The position numbers and the translations under genes were made by a program. 64,000 nucleotides of DNA. Source: Prorocentrum cordatum. Lineage: Eukaryota > Sar > Dinophyceae > Prorocentrales > Prorocentraceae. The stretch covers positions 100,001 to 164,000 of the forward strand of contig CAUYUJ010014190.1 of NCBI GenBank assembly GCA_963575745.1, read 5' to 3'. Under the pieces are notes generated by a model, which saw only the letters and a list, made by a program, of their open reading frames with translations, ran no database searches and was not told the origin of the DNA. Positions 32,421 through 44,779 of this stretch are shown here, one piece after another. Numbering within the stretch: position 1 is the stretch's first letter; each line of letters begins with the position of its first letter.

Positions 32421-35030
32421 AACCAGAGCGCGTGTGATCGGCTGTGTTCTCACGTGTCTTCAGTGATCGGTGTCGCTCGGACGCGCGTGCGTATTGCCTC
32501 TGCCGCGCTCGAGCGGATCATGCGTTTGGATCATGCGTTTGGAGGGGGGCTCTGCTCGAAGATTCAAGATCGAGGATCGAAGTTTGACCGTCTGGAGCCC
32601 GTCTTGTGCCGCCGAAGGAAGCCTCCAAGCATCAGCGGCTTTGAGAATCGAGGGCCGTTCAGGTACAAGAACATGTGCTGTTCGACTTTTCGGGACCGTG
32701 TGAGGCCTCCGCCAAGCGACAGACAGACCTGAGCGGGAAGGAGGGAGGATCGACGATCGAATGAATTGGGCGTTTGGGTCCTTATTGCGCTTCCAGGCTC
32801 CTCAACTCCTGGGAAGTGGAGTTCTCCACCCCCTATCCTCCTCAAACTACTCCTACTATTACTCCGTCCCTTGGTTCCTCATGAGGTGATTCCTGCTCCT
32901 CCATCCCTCTTCCTGAAAAGAACCTCGACACCAGACGTCCCCGTACACCATGCCAGGCGTTTCGCCTGGGACTTCCTCGCAGCTTACGACTCAGAATCTA
33001 AAAACTGCAGCACTTCCAAGTATGGAGAAAGGGCGGTTCTCAAAATGATGCTCTCGCTCGAGACGTCCTCAGAGTCTGCGACCCGAAGCCCACATTGTGG
33101 GGTTAGTAGTTTCACGGATGGCGGACGGCCCCTTTTCGAACTAGGAATATCGTTTGGGAGCTCCTCAATGGCATGTAGTTTCACGGATGGCGGACGGCCC
33201 CTTTCCAAACTATGATTCTCGCTTGAGAACTCCTCCATGGTATGACCAGAACACGGAAGGTGTGCAGCCCTTACACGGAAGGAGGGCAGACCGCTTTTCA
33301 ACACGTGGCTACGGCTCGACAGTTCCTGGAAGCATCGTACCTCTCTGCAGCTCGTCCAGCCAGAGGGATTCGCGACGGACCATGTGCAAAACGGGATCCC
33401 ACACTCAGGTGAGAACGCTTCCACCTCTGAGTGGCCTTTTCTTCCCCTCCCCCCCCCACGCGGCCGCCCGCTCTGTCCTCTTCCCCCTCTTGCATGCTGG
33501 CCAATGCGCTTTTCGGTGCCCCCGTCTAGCTCTATCGCTGGTGCAACCAGATCTGCCTCGCAACCGACGGAAAACGTGCAAGGCGGGGTCTGGCAGGAAC
33601 GGCTGGGCTGCCAGGCGCTCGTCAGTCAGGGCGGGCGCTGCTCGTAGTGTAGTGGCGACACATGTCGGGACTTCTGGCGAGGGGGCGTGGAACGGAATGG
33701 TGCGTTGCAGCATCGTAGACGCATCATATGTCTCACCATTACTACAATCCTCATCGTCGAGCTTGTCATATCCATCAGCACCAGCATCCTAACTCTCATC
33801 ATCGGTATCACCACCATCATCGGCTATATCAACACAATCAGAATCATAATCAAGATAAGCGTGCGTGTCATCAACCTTCCCGCTCCCTCCTGCACATACC
33901 TCCTCGTCCCTCCGCATCCTGCGTCTCCCTTCCTACTCATCCCCCGTCACTCGTTCGTGTGATGACCCCCCTATTCGCACAAACAAATGTGCTGGTAGGG
34001 CAGGCAGCGCGATTCGCCTGAGACCTCCTCACTCCTCACCACTTAAGACCCTGAAACTAGACATGGCAACCAACTACAAGGACAGAAGGCAAATTGTATT
34101 CAAACAGCTGTTATCGCCTTACCGCTACGCGCGGTGCAAGTCGGGTGGCTCTCAAAATGCGGATGTCGCCCCAGCGCCGCGCAGATGCATGTTACACTGG
34201 ATCCTGTCATACTGGGGTTTTTACTTGCGACTTCTTCGCACGAATCGAAGCAAAGACTTTGAACATGTGCCACAACTACATGTATGAAGGCGGCTCCTCT
34301 TCATATGGGTCGCTTGATTGAGGCCCTCGTGCACGCTGTGACCAGACGTCCAATAAAGCACGTGCATCAGCTACATGGATGTAGGGTGGCCTTGTCTTCA
34401 AAAGGGAATATCGCTGGATACGTATGTTGTATGGGTGATCATACCCCGTGGCACGTCTCAGAACTAGCCAGCTGTGAGCGGCTCCTGTTCGAAGCGAGAC
34501 CACCGATTGAAAGGCATGCCAAAAATAAATAGGACTTCTGGCAGTGACGTAAGACAAAGTGAGGAACGGGAGGTGGCTGATGCACCCAGGGTTCCCTATG
34601 GATGTCCTTTTTTCCTTCCTCGGGACTTCGGGACTCTCCCCTGGCAGAACAACCACCAGGATCTCCTCCGCGCATGGATCCGCACGGCCCCCAGCGGCTA
34701 CAAGGCTGCGCGGGAGCGCGGGGGCACTGGGGCAGGAGGAGCGGGAGGGAAGCTGAAGGGGAATGAGCACCTCCTAGGGCCCAGGATGGCCCTGGCCTGG
34801 CACGGTGGTGGTGTATAGACGCCGTCGTCGGATGCCACCCCGGATGCCATCCCTCCCCGCCACCGGGGACCTCGAGGCGCGCCGCGGAGAGAAAAGCAGG
34901 GGCGTGTCCAGCACAGGGGCGGGCCCATCCGAGACGAGTGACGAGAGAGGTGGGAGGGCACGCAGTCTCCCTGTGAAGGCTATTGAGGAAGGCAGTTTCA
35001 CTGCGCGCCCCGCGGGACTGGACACCACTC
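32421..35030. repeat. Unassigned DNA with degenerate 71-bp repeats
   Basis: At 33103-33260 two units of about 71 bp share TAGTTTCACGGATGGCGGAC followed by GGCCCCTTTxCxAACTA. Weaker relatives lie at 33260-33330 and 34150-34500. The rest shows no gene. Confidence 0.6.
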
Positions 35031-35520
35031 AACAGGATCCCCCAGGAGCGCAGCAGAGTGGCGACAGCCACACGCTTGGCATCACCCAGGGAGGGCGAGG
35101 TCTCATGTGCTAGGTCTGCGTGGGGCGCCAATCCGTTGGACCCTCCAATGACGCGGCAAAGTTGCGACGGGCGCACCCTTGGCACCTGGGCCTGCGTGAG
35201 GCGCTACCCCGCTGGACACCGCAGGGCACGGCAATGTGGTGACAGGGGCACGCCTGGCAGCACGCAGAGAGGGCGTCACCCCGCTGCCCCCCCAGGGGCG
35301 CAGCAAGGTGACGACGGCTGCACGCCTCGCAGCACCCACGAAGGGTGCGGTCTCACGGGGTCTGCGCAGGGCACCATCCAGCTAGACACCGGGAGCCAGG
35401 AGCGCAGCAAGGAAGCGGCAGTTGCACGTCTGGCAGCACAAAGAGGGGGAGGCGTGGGGCACCACTCCACTGCAAATGTCCCAGGGGGTGCAGCAAAACG
35501 GCGACAGCTCAATCTTGGCT
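35030..35520. repeat. Degenerate minisatellite (about 75-105 bp)
   Basis: Six diverged units around GGGCGCAGCAAGGTGACGAC, GCACGCCTGGCAGCAC and a CCGCTGGACACC segment, at about 35048, 35150, 35224, 35296, 35403 and 35486. Confidence 0.65.
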
Positions 35521-36156
35521 GAGCGGCCGGGGAGTGCGAGGGGGTCGAGGAGGGGACCCATGGAGGCTCCAGAGGTCCGAGGGCGCCCCAAAATCCTCGA
35601 CCCTCGAATCGACTCCCCCAGGGCGCCGCGCAAGTGTCCCTGGACAGTCTCCACAGAGACGCGCCCTCCTGGCGCGGCGGCTGCCAGATCGGCGAAGCCT
35701 CTCGGCTCCTCCACCTCGCCGCGGGCGCCAGCACTGGCCATGGCCCCAGCGGCCCGAGCGCTTGGGCCAACTTCGGGGGAGAGGGGGCACGGACGCGGGG
35801 CCAGGGCGGCTGACCCTGAGATCCGACGTTGCGAAACATAAGTGCAACATCGAAGACAACCACGACCAGACCCCTGGACCACATCTTTCTGCATCATCTG
35901 TCGAGCCGGATCCATCTGAGGGTCCCGGGGTCCGAACGCCCAGATCTCACGGCTGGGTCGAGGTCGGTGGGCTGGGTCGCCTTCCTCGGTTTCGCGCGGC
36001 CGGGCATACGCCGCGCTGGACCGCGTGGATAGCCCTCCTGGGATGGCTCGCGCGCACCGCCCGCCGGCAAAGGGTGCCAGCACAGAGCTCCTCACCCAGG
36101 CAAGGATCGCTGAAGAGAAGGGGCGCGAGAGAGAGCAGCACGCATGCATCAGACGC
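35521..36156. other. No recognisable gene
   Basis: GC-rich sequence without domain signatures. Confidence 0.6.
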
Positions 36157-36478
36157 CTCCTCCTCCTCCTCCTCCTTCCTCCTCCTCCTCGTCCTCCTCC
36201 TCCTTCCTCCGCCTCCTCCTCCTCCTCCTCCTCCTCCTCCTCCTCGCTCGCTGGGCGGGCTGCCGCGCCCCGATCGGCGACTGGTGGCCGCTTCGAGTGC
36301 CGCTGATGCTTCAGGGCCGAAATCATTTCGTGCGCCAGGCCGGCCCTCCTGACCGGGAAGTGAGGATCGAGAGGATCGAGGTCTCCTGGGGCGTCTGGAA
36401 CCCTTCCCGTGCCGATACCTCCTCCTCCTCCTCCTCCTCCTCCTCCTCCTCCTCCTCCTCCTCCTCCTCCCTCTCCTC
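36157..36478. repeat. Two (CCT)n blocks
   Basis: CCT/CTC at about 36157-36247 and again at 36418-36478, separated by unassigned sequence. Confidence 0.93.
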
Positions 36479-36675
36479 GAGCGGGTGGGCGGATCCAACT
36501 CGCAGGTGGGAAACATCGCCGCGGCCTCGGGCCCCTCGGCCGCGCTCCAACGGGTGCGGGGCGCTGCTCCGCACAGCGCCCCCGCGGAGGACGCACCCAC
36601 GCGGCCGCGCACCCGTGGGACCCCCGCCCCGAAGCCCGGCAGGCGAGGGGACACGGACACGGACACGGATCGAGG

Positions 36676-36849
36676 CTCGAGAACAGCATGGTGCGTCCGG
36701 GGGGCCGCGTCTGGCACGCCCTCCTCCTCCTCCTCCTCCTCCTCCTCCTCCTCCTCCTCCTCCTCGTCCCCGTCTCTCCTCCTCCTCCTCCTCCTCCCTC
36801 CTCCTCCTCCTCCTCCTCCTCCTCCTCCTCCTCCCTCCTCCTCCTCCTC

Positions 36850-36882
<33 letters not shown>

Positions 36883-37020
36883 TCCCCTCCCCCCCCCTCC
36901 CCTCCCCTCCTCCTCCTCCTCCTCCTCCTCCTCCTCCTCCTCCTCCTCCTCCTCCTCCTCCTCCTCCTCCTCCTCCTCCTCCTCGCTCCGCCTCGCTCGA
37001 GAACAGCATGGTGCGTCCGG
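36676..37020. repeat. CCT block bracketed by a 26-bp direct repeat
   Basis: A perfect direct repeat, beginning CTCGAGAACAGCATGGTGCG, occurs at 36676-36700 and 36996-37020. Between them lies about 270 bp of almost pure CCT with poly-C interruptions (36719-36984). This could be a duplicated unit or an expansion between repeated flanks. Confidence 0.9.
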
Positions 37021-37479
37021 CGGGCCGAGGGCCGACGCCTCTGGGGCGCCGGGGCCCCGTCGGGTGCCGCGCCGTCGCTCCCCCGCGGGGCGGCTCCCGC
37101 GCTGGAGCCACCGGCCACAGTGCTGCCGGGGGCGCCCCCTGGGCCGCAGGGGCGCCCCCGGTTTCCCGGGGAGGCCCGGGTGGTCTCCAGAGCACCTCTC
37201 TCGCGAGGCTGGGCCGGGGGGGGGCTCCAGAGTGGCGCGACAAGGTAGGGACACCTTCAGGCAAGGACCACTTAGGAGTAGGAAGAGGAGAAGGAGGAGG
37301 AGGAGGAGGAGGAGGAGGAGGAGAAAGAAAAGGAGGAGACCAAACTTGCGATGCCCCGATGTTTCGACACGGCGCCCCCGGAGGTCCCGACCCGCTCCCT
37401 GGGGGCAGTCGCCCGGAGTCGCTTCCTGACGGTCCCGCGGCCCCGCGCGGGCCCCCAGCCCTGATACTTTTCAGCACTC

Positions 37480-37614
37480 GCCATCGCTCAGACGTCCACT
37501 CCCTGTGCACCTGTGCACTTCCGTAGATCGGTGGTTGTACTTTCCCCCCTGCTGATCCACGATGCTCCTCGATGGCAGTCGCCGAAAAACACACGCACAC
37601 GTCCGATCGGTGCC
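37480..37614. mobile_element. Family C element, copy 3
   Basis: Left end GCCATCGCTCAGACGTCC and right end CACACGTCCGATCGGTGCC are inverted. The interior GATGCTCCTCGATGGCAGTC and GCCGAAAAAC match copy 1. Confidence 0.7.
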
Positions 37615-37878
37615 AAAAACACGAGGCGAATACGTCCGGATTATAGCCGCACCCGACGCAAGCCCGCGCGGGCTGGCGGGGAACCGACAGCTCCGGCGGC
37701 ACGGGGAAGCGCCAGAGGACGACCCGGCTCCGCGCGCTCCGCTGGCGGCCTCGCAACGCGTGCGCGACGCGCGCGATCGCGCGACGCGGCTGCCGTCGTC
37801 GGCGCCGCTGGCGGGGCCGCCGTCGACGTCGGCGGGGGAAGTCACCGTCGGCGTCGGCGTCGTTGCCGCCTCCTGCGA

Positions 37879-38000
37879 GGGGGGAGGAGGAGAAGGAGGA
37901 GGAGGAGGAGGAGGAGGAGGAGGAGGAGGAGAAGGAGGAGGAGGAGGCGGAGGAGGAGGAGGAGGAGGAGGAGGAGGAAGAGGAGGAAGAGGAGGAGGGA
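37879..38000. repeat. (GGA)n microsatellite
   Basis: Near-pure GGA on the + strand, opposite in polarity to the CCT blocks just upstream. A (CA)9-type run lies nearby at about 38121-38141. Confidence 0.95.
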
Positions 38001-38144
38001 GTGAGAGAAAGACCAGGAGAAAGAGGAGGAAGAGGATCATCTGGATTTCCGACAAGACATACATTAAAAAATGCAACCGCGAATATAGCATTGGAAGCTC
38101 GTCTGCGCGGCCGGAAACGATGTCACACACACACACACACACAC

Positions 38145-39831
38145 TGTGGCGATGCCCAAACACAACGACATAAAAAAGCAACCGCGCGGCCAGCAAACTT
38201 ACAAGGCTGAACGTTCGCCTTCTTTCAGCAGGCCCAGGCCGCGATCATGTCCCTCCGCGCAGCCTCAACTCAGATAGCGACACCCCCCAAAAGGTGCCGA
38301 CCCAAGCCGCCGCCTCAATGAGGTCGGGACCTGGATGCACCAACGACAACCCGGCGGGTTACCTGGCCCGCGTAGACACGGTGCCCACAAACACCCCCGC
38401 CAGTCCCCCTGCCCAAGGGCGGCCAGGTGGCACGCACCCACGACCCTCCGACGACTGCAGACTGGCGCACAGCGGACGGGACCGTACCGTGCTACTCGAT
38501 GCAACCAGCACCACCCGATATCGAGTGGTGCATCCCCGTCGCGGCAGGAGCGACGGAGCCCCGAGATCCTCGACCGCTCCCACCTGGCCGTGCATGGCCA
38601 GGCGGCGCCAGCCCCCAGACTGCGGGACTCCGCCCACCCCACCGCGGCGCAAGCTTGGAAAGCCCACGACCACTTCTTGCTTGTCCACCAGGGCCGACCC
38701 CAGGGCAGCGACAGGGAGGCTCCCCGTCTGTTCCCCTGTGAAGGGGACACAGTCAGTCGCACAGGTGCCAGGAGGAGGGGGAGTGACTCCGCTGACAGGA
38801 GCAAGACGAGGGCAGGCGGCCAAGAACGCGAGAAGAGGGCAACGAGTCCAGATCCATACAGACGCCGACGGCGGACCGAACAATGGCAGCTGATTCGGCG
38901 GACCGACAGGCGACAGATCGTTCGGCGGAGCGAGCAGTGGCCGCGTCGCTCCGGCGAGGCCCTCTGCCCCCCGGAGGCGCCGCGGGGCGAGCTGGGCCCA
39001 CGACGCCGTAGATGGCAGACGGCCTGCGGATCACCGTTCCGAACCCGCTGCAGGAACCTGCAGGGCGCAAGGGGGGTTCGCGGGGGGGCGCGGGGGAAGG
39101 GGGGCGGAAGGGGCAGCGCGCGCGCGCGGAGGGACTGGGTGATAGAGCGCCAACGATCAATGGCCACGCGCGCACCGGCCAAGGCCCCGGAATCCAAGGG
39201 GAAAAGGCGGGGGGGGGGCGGAGCCCACGGGGGCTCGCCCCCATCCAACAGAAACAGGAGCAACGGCGGGGGAAGCGCGGCAAGTCTGGGCGGGGCAGTA
39301 GGGCGAGACAGGCTGCGCAACGGGTCATCTCCACCAACACATGGATATCCAGACTTGAGTCTGTCTGGGCCCTGCTGGCAGCGCTCGGTGGCGCTCCGAG
39401 CCCTGAAGAGAGCCTCGAGATACGCGACAAACACAACGGGCGGCGCGAGCACGGCCGCTTTTGCAACACCAGAACCCCTCAACCATTCTGGGCCATTGGA
39501 ACCGCTGAAACCAGCGGCCACCATTTCCGCGCACGCGGCAAAATAAAGCTGGAGTACGGGGCCGAATGGACATCGCGAAGAGCCAGGTCTTCAAGCTTCC
39601 GCCGAACGCGCGTCGGGGTTAATGTTTGGAGAAAGGCGGGGAATCTCGTGAGTTCGCTCATTCCGTGCATAAGCGCGCGCGAACACATAATCAGGGTACG
39701 ACCGACTGCGCATGCACACTGTCACATGCGCGTCACTTTCCAAGGCGGCCTCCAGCCTCTGACCAGGCTTCGGGAACAGCTTGGAACCCAGCGCGGGCCG
39801 CAGTTTGGCGGCTCGGGCGCCAGCGCGCAGA
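38145..39831. other. Unassigned; overlapping long frames on both strands
   Basis: Frames of about 400 codons overlap on opposite strands (38265-39524 minus, 38335-39546 plus). Neither shows a motif I recognise, and both owe their length to high GC. Position and orientation would suit the 3' part of the LINE remnant to the right, but I could not align it. Confidence 0.4.
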
Positions 39832-40946
39832 TCACCAGTCTCGACGGGCAGGCCGACCGAACGAAGCCGAAATTATGGCCAGGGGACAGGCATGACGAGA
39901 TGAACAGGCGCACAACTGGCGAGCTTCTACTCGGCCTCGATGATCCACGCGCCAGGGCTGAACCCCTGACAAGGATAGAAGGGGGCCGAAAGAACATATC
40001 GGATATGGGCGACGATGCCGGAAAGGCGATCTTCCCCCCTGAATTGGACACGCTGGGCCCAGTTCCATCCGTTTCTTCGCAGCGCGGCGCCTGGATAACT
40101 CGAACTCGCCAAGGCCAAGAATAAATCCCAGGCACTTGCCTTTCGTCTGGATCTCGAATCTGGCAACGTGGAACCCCTCGTCAAGAAAGCACTGGGCAGC
40201 GTTGCCCCGGAGGTAAAAGGAGATGAGAACAGCGGCGCACTTGGAGATATCGATGGGGAAGCCCGAGGGCAGCCGCACTTGCATATCGCTTTCGCCGCAT
40301 ACTTCAGCGCTTCAAGGACGTCGGCGCTGGCGAGCCTGAGTTCGCCAGCGCAAGCGCGCACTTGAGCTGGCAGCGTCGCGCGGATTAACTCCGAAAAGAG
40401 CAGCAGCGAGCCCAGGGTTGAGAGAATGCGCTATTGTTTAACCCCACGCCTGGCCACGCAGGAGAATCAGAGGTGGCCTGAAGCCTGCGAGGCACCCCAG
40501 GTTACTCTTGGTTTCTTAATAAGCGTGGGGGGTACCCCTCCGACGGGGGTCAACCCCGCCTCGTCGTCGCGCCGCGACGGGGGTCGCAGCGCCTTCGGCG
40601 CGCGGTGGTTGCCCGCGACGGGGGTCGATGCGGGGCCGTCGGCAGGGGTGGCGCCCCCCCGACGCGTATCCAACAACTCGGAGAAAACAGTTTTATGGCT
40701 ACGACCGTGGACTCAGGGGGGTCGAAGGCCCTCAGGACAGGGTAAATCCACGAGTGGCAGACAGAAGTGAAGGCGACTTCGAAGTCGAAAAAAATCATGA
40801 GCTTTGTCTGCTACAACTGCAGAGATCAGCTGGACGATCATGGCAACGATGGGCTTCTTGTCTGCGCTCGAGATGGCAATTGGTTTCGTTTCCTCTGGTT
40901 TGTTGGTGATATCGCCAGGCTTGGGGTCATCGCCGCCCGGTGACAC
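39832..40946 (-). pseudogene. LINE reverse transcriptase, catalytically dead
   Basis: Motifs in order on the minus strand: KPIAISSADKKPIVAMIVQL ('RPIsl.n.d.K' finger motif), then IFFDFEVAFTSVCHSWIYPV (motif A, with catalytic Asp and the 'AFpsV.h.wl..vL' helix). After a low-complexity insertion comes ACAGELRLASADVLEAL, where YADD is expected (Tyr-Ala-Asp-Asp has become Cys-Ala-Gly-Glu). Then SKCAAVLISFYLRG and KGKCLGFILG, the usual 'kt...pl' and 'KyLGf.iG' motifs. The missing Asp pair and frameshifts make this a dead copy. Confidence 0.65.
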
Positions 40947-41710
40947 AACAAGCCTGGCGGCGCTGAAGCTGTCGGACGCTGCGCGACCCGCGTGGCGATG
41001 TCGCTAAAAATCAAAAAGAGATCCCTGGGCAACAGGACCAGCTGCTCTCCGGGCGCTGTAGCACCTGGGGCGGAGTTGGCTTTCATATGTGGGAGATCTA
41101 GAGATCTGTCGAACGCAAGGGCCCTGGGGACCCTCTGGCGGGCGGAGGTGGCGAATTGGAAGGGGTCAGAGGGGAGGGGGGGGGGGGGGGGGGGGGGGGG
41201 GGCAAGGGAAAGAAGAGAACCCCCAGCGGACTGGTCTTCAGATCCCAACGACACCCCACAGAGCTCGGTGTCGGGAGACCCCTTCGGTGCCGACGATGCG
41301 CGCGCGAGATGCCGCCCGCTGGTTAGACTGCCAGGCGCATACCTGCCGCCACACTCGAGCGGCAATCGAAGCTGCAGACGGGCGCCAAGCTGCACGGATC
41401 CCCACATCTTGAGCATTGTGCTCGCGCCTATGAACAGGCCGAAGTGCGGGCGACAGCCAGCCCAGCACGCCCCCTGCCTAAGATCCTCACTGTAAGAAAT
41501 GCCGAGGGCGGAGCACGCCGTCGGAACCCTCCGAGCGGTCAGCGCGATCCCAGAGCGGCGGGCACGAACAAGACGACGACAGCACGCAATATTCTCAGGG
41601 TTCGAGTCGGCACGAGTTTCGAACATCTCAGTCTCAGAATTCTGAGCGGACGCGCTCATCACATCTTTGACATCGAGCAACATGGTCGGTAGTACAAGAC
41701 CTCGCACACG

Positions 41711-42437
41711 TCATCGGCGGACGCCCTTGCGGCCATTGACCCCGAAGTTACACTTGGAGCTCCAGCGCGGGAATTTCCGAACGAGGTCGCGCACATTGGT
41801 GTAGATCGAGCTGAATGTCCTTGCCTTCTGCCTCGCGTGTAACAATAGGTCTCCTCGGATCCGCAGCGGGTGGATGGCGTTGCCGCGGAAGTCCTTCCAC
41901 ATCATGTCGATAACGTTGGCGCGCCTGCTGAAGTCTCCGGCCGAATCGCACCTCGCACGCGTCAGCTTGTAGGCCTGACTCACGACGTGGTAGATCACCT
42001 CCACTCGCTCATCGACCAGCTTTCCGACGTCAGGGTCGGGGAAGGTCTCCGCGAATTTCGCGAGAGGGTGGCCCGTCGTCGTAGGCCGGGTCGATGGGGA
42101 CCTCGACCCTTCGAGCTTTGCCTCCGTCGTGGGAAAGTGCTCGAATAGAACTTGACGCGGTGCTGCCCGTAGCATATTGTTGAGCCTCGAGCTGGGAGAT
42201 TGTCTCGGCCTGTTCCTGTAAAACTTTCTCTCGCTGGCCCAGCTTGGCACCCGGGGCATCGACGGAGTTATTCACCGGGCGCGCTGCTTGCGTGATCCTG
42301 GAGTTCATAGAGTCCAAGAGCTCACTGCTCTGCTTGGCGAGGAGTTCTTCCATCATCAATTCCATGGCATCCACCCCAGCCTTGGCGGAGGCGCGAAAAA
42401 TGATCAAAACGGCGGGAGAGATGGGCCCCTGCCGCAA
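41711..42437 (-). pseudogene. LINE N-terminal (ORF1-like) region
   Basis: A coiled-coil-like N-terminal segment (MELMMEELLAKQSSELLDSM; REKVLQEQAETISQLEAQ) is followed, after a frameshift near 42100, by ANVIDMMWKDFRGNAIHPL and RGDLLLHARQKARTFSSIYT, ending near CNFGVNGRKGVRR. This resembles the region upstream of the endonuclease in dinoflagellate LINE polyproteins. The comparison is from memory and no catalytic motif is involved. Confidence 0.5.
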
Positions 42438-42949
42438 GGCAGCTCACAGGGGGATCGAAAGTGTCCGCCAGCCTTTGACAGCTGGATGACACCGCAAAAG
42501 GAGCTGCCTCACTCGGCCTCGTGCCCGCCCCGAATCTTGAGCCAAAATAGCACCGGGTGCCAGGGGGGAGGGGGGGGGGGGGGGGGGCGCGGAGGGCGAG
42601 GGGAGAGCAGGGCAAGGAAGAGGGCGAAGGGAAGGCATTCGGCGGCACTCGAGGACGAGGGGGGCTTCGCAACCTCCTGCAGACAGCCCTGGATGGGGAA
42701 GAGAAAGTTCCTGAGGCATGCAGAACCCCCGCGGGAGCCTCCAGGCACCTCAACTTGTGGAGGGCTCCAGAGACCACTGGAGGACTCCAGGGGGAGTGGC
42801 TCACGTGGAGGGGGGGGCGAGCAGGACAAAAGCTTGTCTATACCTTAGCGCCAAGAAAACACGAGCTTTTGTGGTCTCCGTTTTCAAAGACTGCGTCTTC
42901 AGTCGAGTTTGCCATCGCCTTGCTCTACACCCCCTCCCCCTCCTGGAGC
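42438..42949. other. No recognisable gene
   Basis: GC-rich sequence with a poly-G run near 42571-42588. Confidence 0.6.
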
Positions 42950-43225
42950 GATGGGGAGGGCGCGAGCAGCACGCAAATGCAATTTCCAATTATTTCGCTG
43001 GCAAGTTTAAACAATTCCAATAAGTTCAAATTATTTCTTTGGAAATTCTAAAATTCCAATATTTCTGATCCCCCCCCAGCGGCGCCGGAAGGGCATGGAG
43101 GTCACGGGCAGCATGTAAATGCAGATTCCAACTACTTTCTTCGATGTCCAAGGCCCCCAATCAAATTCGAACAAATTCAAATTATTTCCTAAGAAATTTC
43201 AGAATCCCCATCTTTCTCAATCTCG

Positions 43226-43266
<41 letters not shown>

Positions 43267-44720
43267 ACCCACCCCGCCCCCGCCCCGCCCCGCCCCGCCC
43301 CGCCCCGCCCTGCCCGACCCGCTCGGCGGGGCGGCGGAGCGGGGGGGGAAGGGGGGTTCAAGATTCAGAAAGATTGGGATCTGGGATTTTCCTATGAAAT
43401 AATTTGGATTTATTTGGATATGATTGAAATAATTGAATTTCCAAAGAAATAATTGGAATTTGCATTTACATGCTGTTCGCGACCCCCCCGCCCTTCCGGG
43501 GCGGCTGGGAAGGGGCGGGGGGCGGGGGCAGGCCCGACGGGCGGCGAGGGGGGAGGGGGGGGGCAAGATTCAGAAAGATTGGAAATGGGAAATTCCCAAA
43601 GAAATGGTTAAACAATTTAGAAGCTGTTTGGAGTTATTAAATTTCCCCGGAAATCATTTGAATTTGCATTTGCGCGCCGCCCGTGCCCCAACTGTCCTTC
43701 CTGGAGGATGGGGGAGGGCGCAGACCTGTGGGCCGGGGCGCGCGCGCGTGCGCGCGTGCGTGGTGGTGGTGGTGGTNNNNNNNNNNNNNNNNNNNNNNNN
43801 NNNNNNNNNNNNNNNNNNNNNNNNNNNNNNNNNNNNNNNNNNNNNNNNNNNNNNNNNNNNNNNNNNNNNNNNNNNNCCCCCCCCCAAGACTTAGAAATAT
43901 TAAAATCTTCAGTTGCTTGAAGAGAGAATAACAAAAACAATCTAATTGGAATCGTTATCATCTCCAATGCAATATTTGGAATTTGCATCTGCGCGCCGCT
44001 CGCGCCCCCCCCCGCCCTTTCGCGAGGGAGGGGGGGGGGGGGCGCAGACCTGCGGGCCAGGGTTGGGAGGGGGGCAAGACTCAGAAACATTGGAATTCTG
44101 TAAGTTCGAAAAGAATAATTAAGCTTCATTGGAAGTTGATTGGAATTCTTGGAATTTCCAACAAAATTATTGGAATTTGCATTTGCATGCTGCCCGCGCC
44201 CTCCCCGCCCTTCCGGGGGGAGAGGGAGGGGCGCAGACGCGCCGGCCCGGGCGGGGGGGGCGGGCGGGGGGGGCGGCAAGACTCAGAAAGATAGGACAAT
44301 TGAAATAATTTCGTAGGAAATAATTCGAACCCATTGGAATTTGATTGGAATTATCAAATCTTCCAAGGCAATGATTGGAATTAGCATTCCAATGCATTCC
44401 TATCTGTCGCTCCGGGAGGGATCAGGGGGGGGAGGAGGGGGCGGGCGGAACAGACCCGCCGAGTGGGGATTGGGCGGGCAAGACTTAGACAGATTGGAAG
44501 TTGGCAATTTCCAAGGAAAGAATTGGAATTCACTAGAATTAGATTGGAAGTATGAGGATTTCCCAAAGAAATGATTAGAATTTGCATTCACATGCTGCTC
44601 GCGCCCCCCCCCCGCGCTTCCGGAAGGGCTGGGGGGGGGGGGGGGGCAGAATCGTCGAGCGGGAGAGGGCAAGATCCAGAGAGTTTGAATTTTGGAAGTT
44701 CCCCAGAAAGTCTTGGGCTG
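42950..44720. repeat. Satellite of about 200 bp, alternating AT-rich and poly-G/C halves
   Basis: The anchor GGAATTTGCATTTGC/ACATGC recurs at about 43452, 43657, 43978, 44174, 44376 and 44577 (about 200 bp, apart from the interval holding the gap), with older units from 42965. Each unit has an AT-rich half (AATTCCAATTATTTC-like) and a half of C or G runs followed by GCAAGACTCAGAAAGATTGG. It includes a 41-base poly-C at 43226-43266. Confidence 0.88.
43777..43876. other. Assembly gap (100 N)
   Basis: Exactly 100 N, a conventional placeholder for a gap of unknown size, inside the 200-bp satellite. The true copy number is therefore unknown. Confidence 0.99.
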
Positions 44721-44779
44721 TAACGCAGTTTGATTGGGATTCTTTGATTTGCATGGGAAACGCTGGAATTTGGTAGTGG

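Larger units (their letters stand above)
39832..42437 (-). mobile_element. LINE-like non-LTR retroelement remnant
   Basis: Minus-strand order: a putative ORF1/N-terminal region (42437-41711), a degraded middle where an AP-type endonuclease would be expected (41700-41000, interrupted by a 27-base poly-G), and reverse transcriptase motifs (40946-39832). Spacing is too short for a complete endonuclease. Frames are broken repeatedly and the catalytic DD is lost. No 3' tail or target duplication identified. Confidence 0.65.

Noticed and set aside
35382-37756. Overlapping 430-580-codon frames on both strands (poly-Arg, poly-Glu, poly-Gly, poly-Pro)
   Set aside because: All derive from CCT/AGG microsatellites and GC-rich flanks; long frames coexist on both strands in several frames.
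38265-39546. Opposed frames of about 400 codons on both strands
   Set aside because: Neither carries a motif I can name. Possibly the 3' part of the LINE, but I could not show it.
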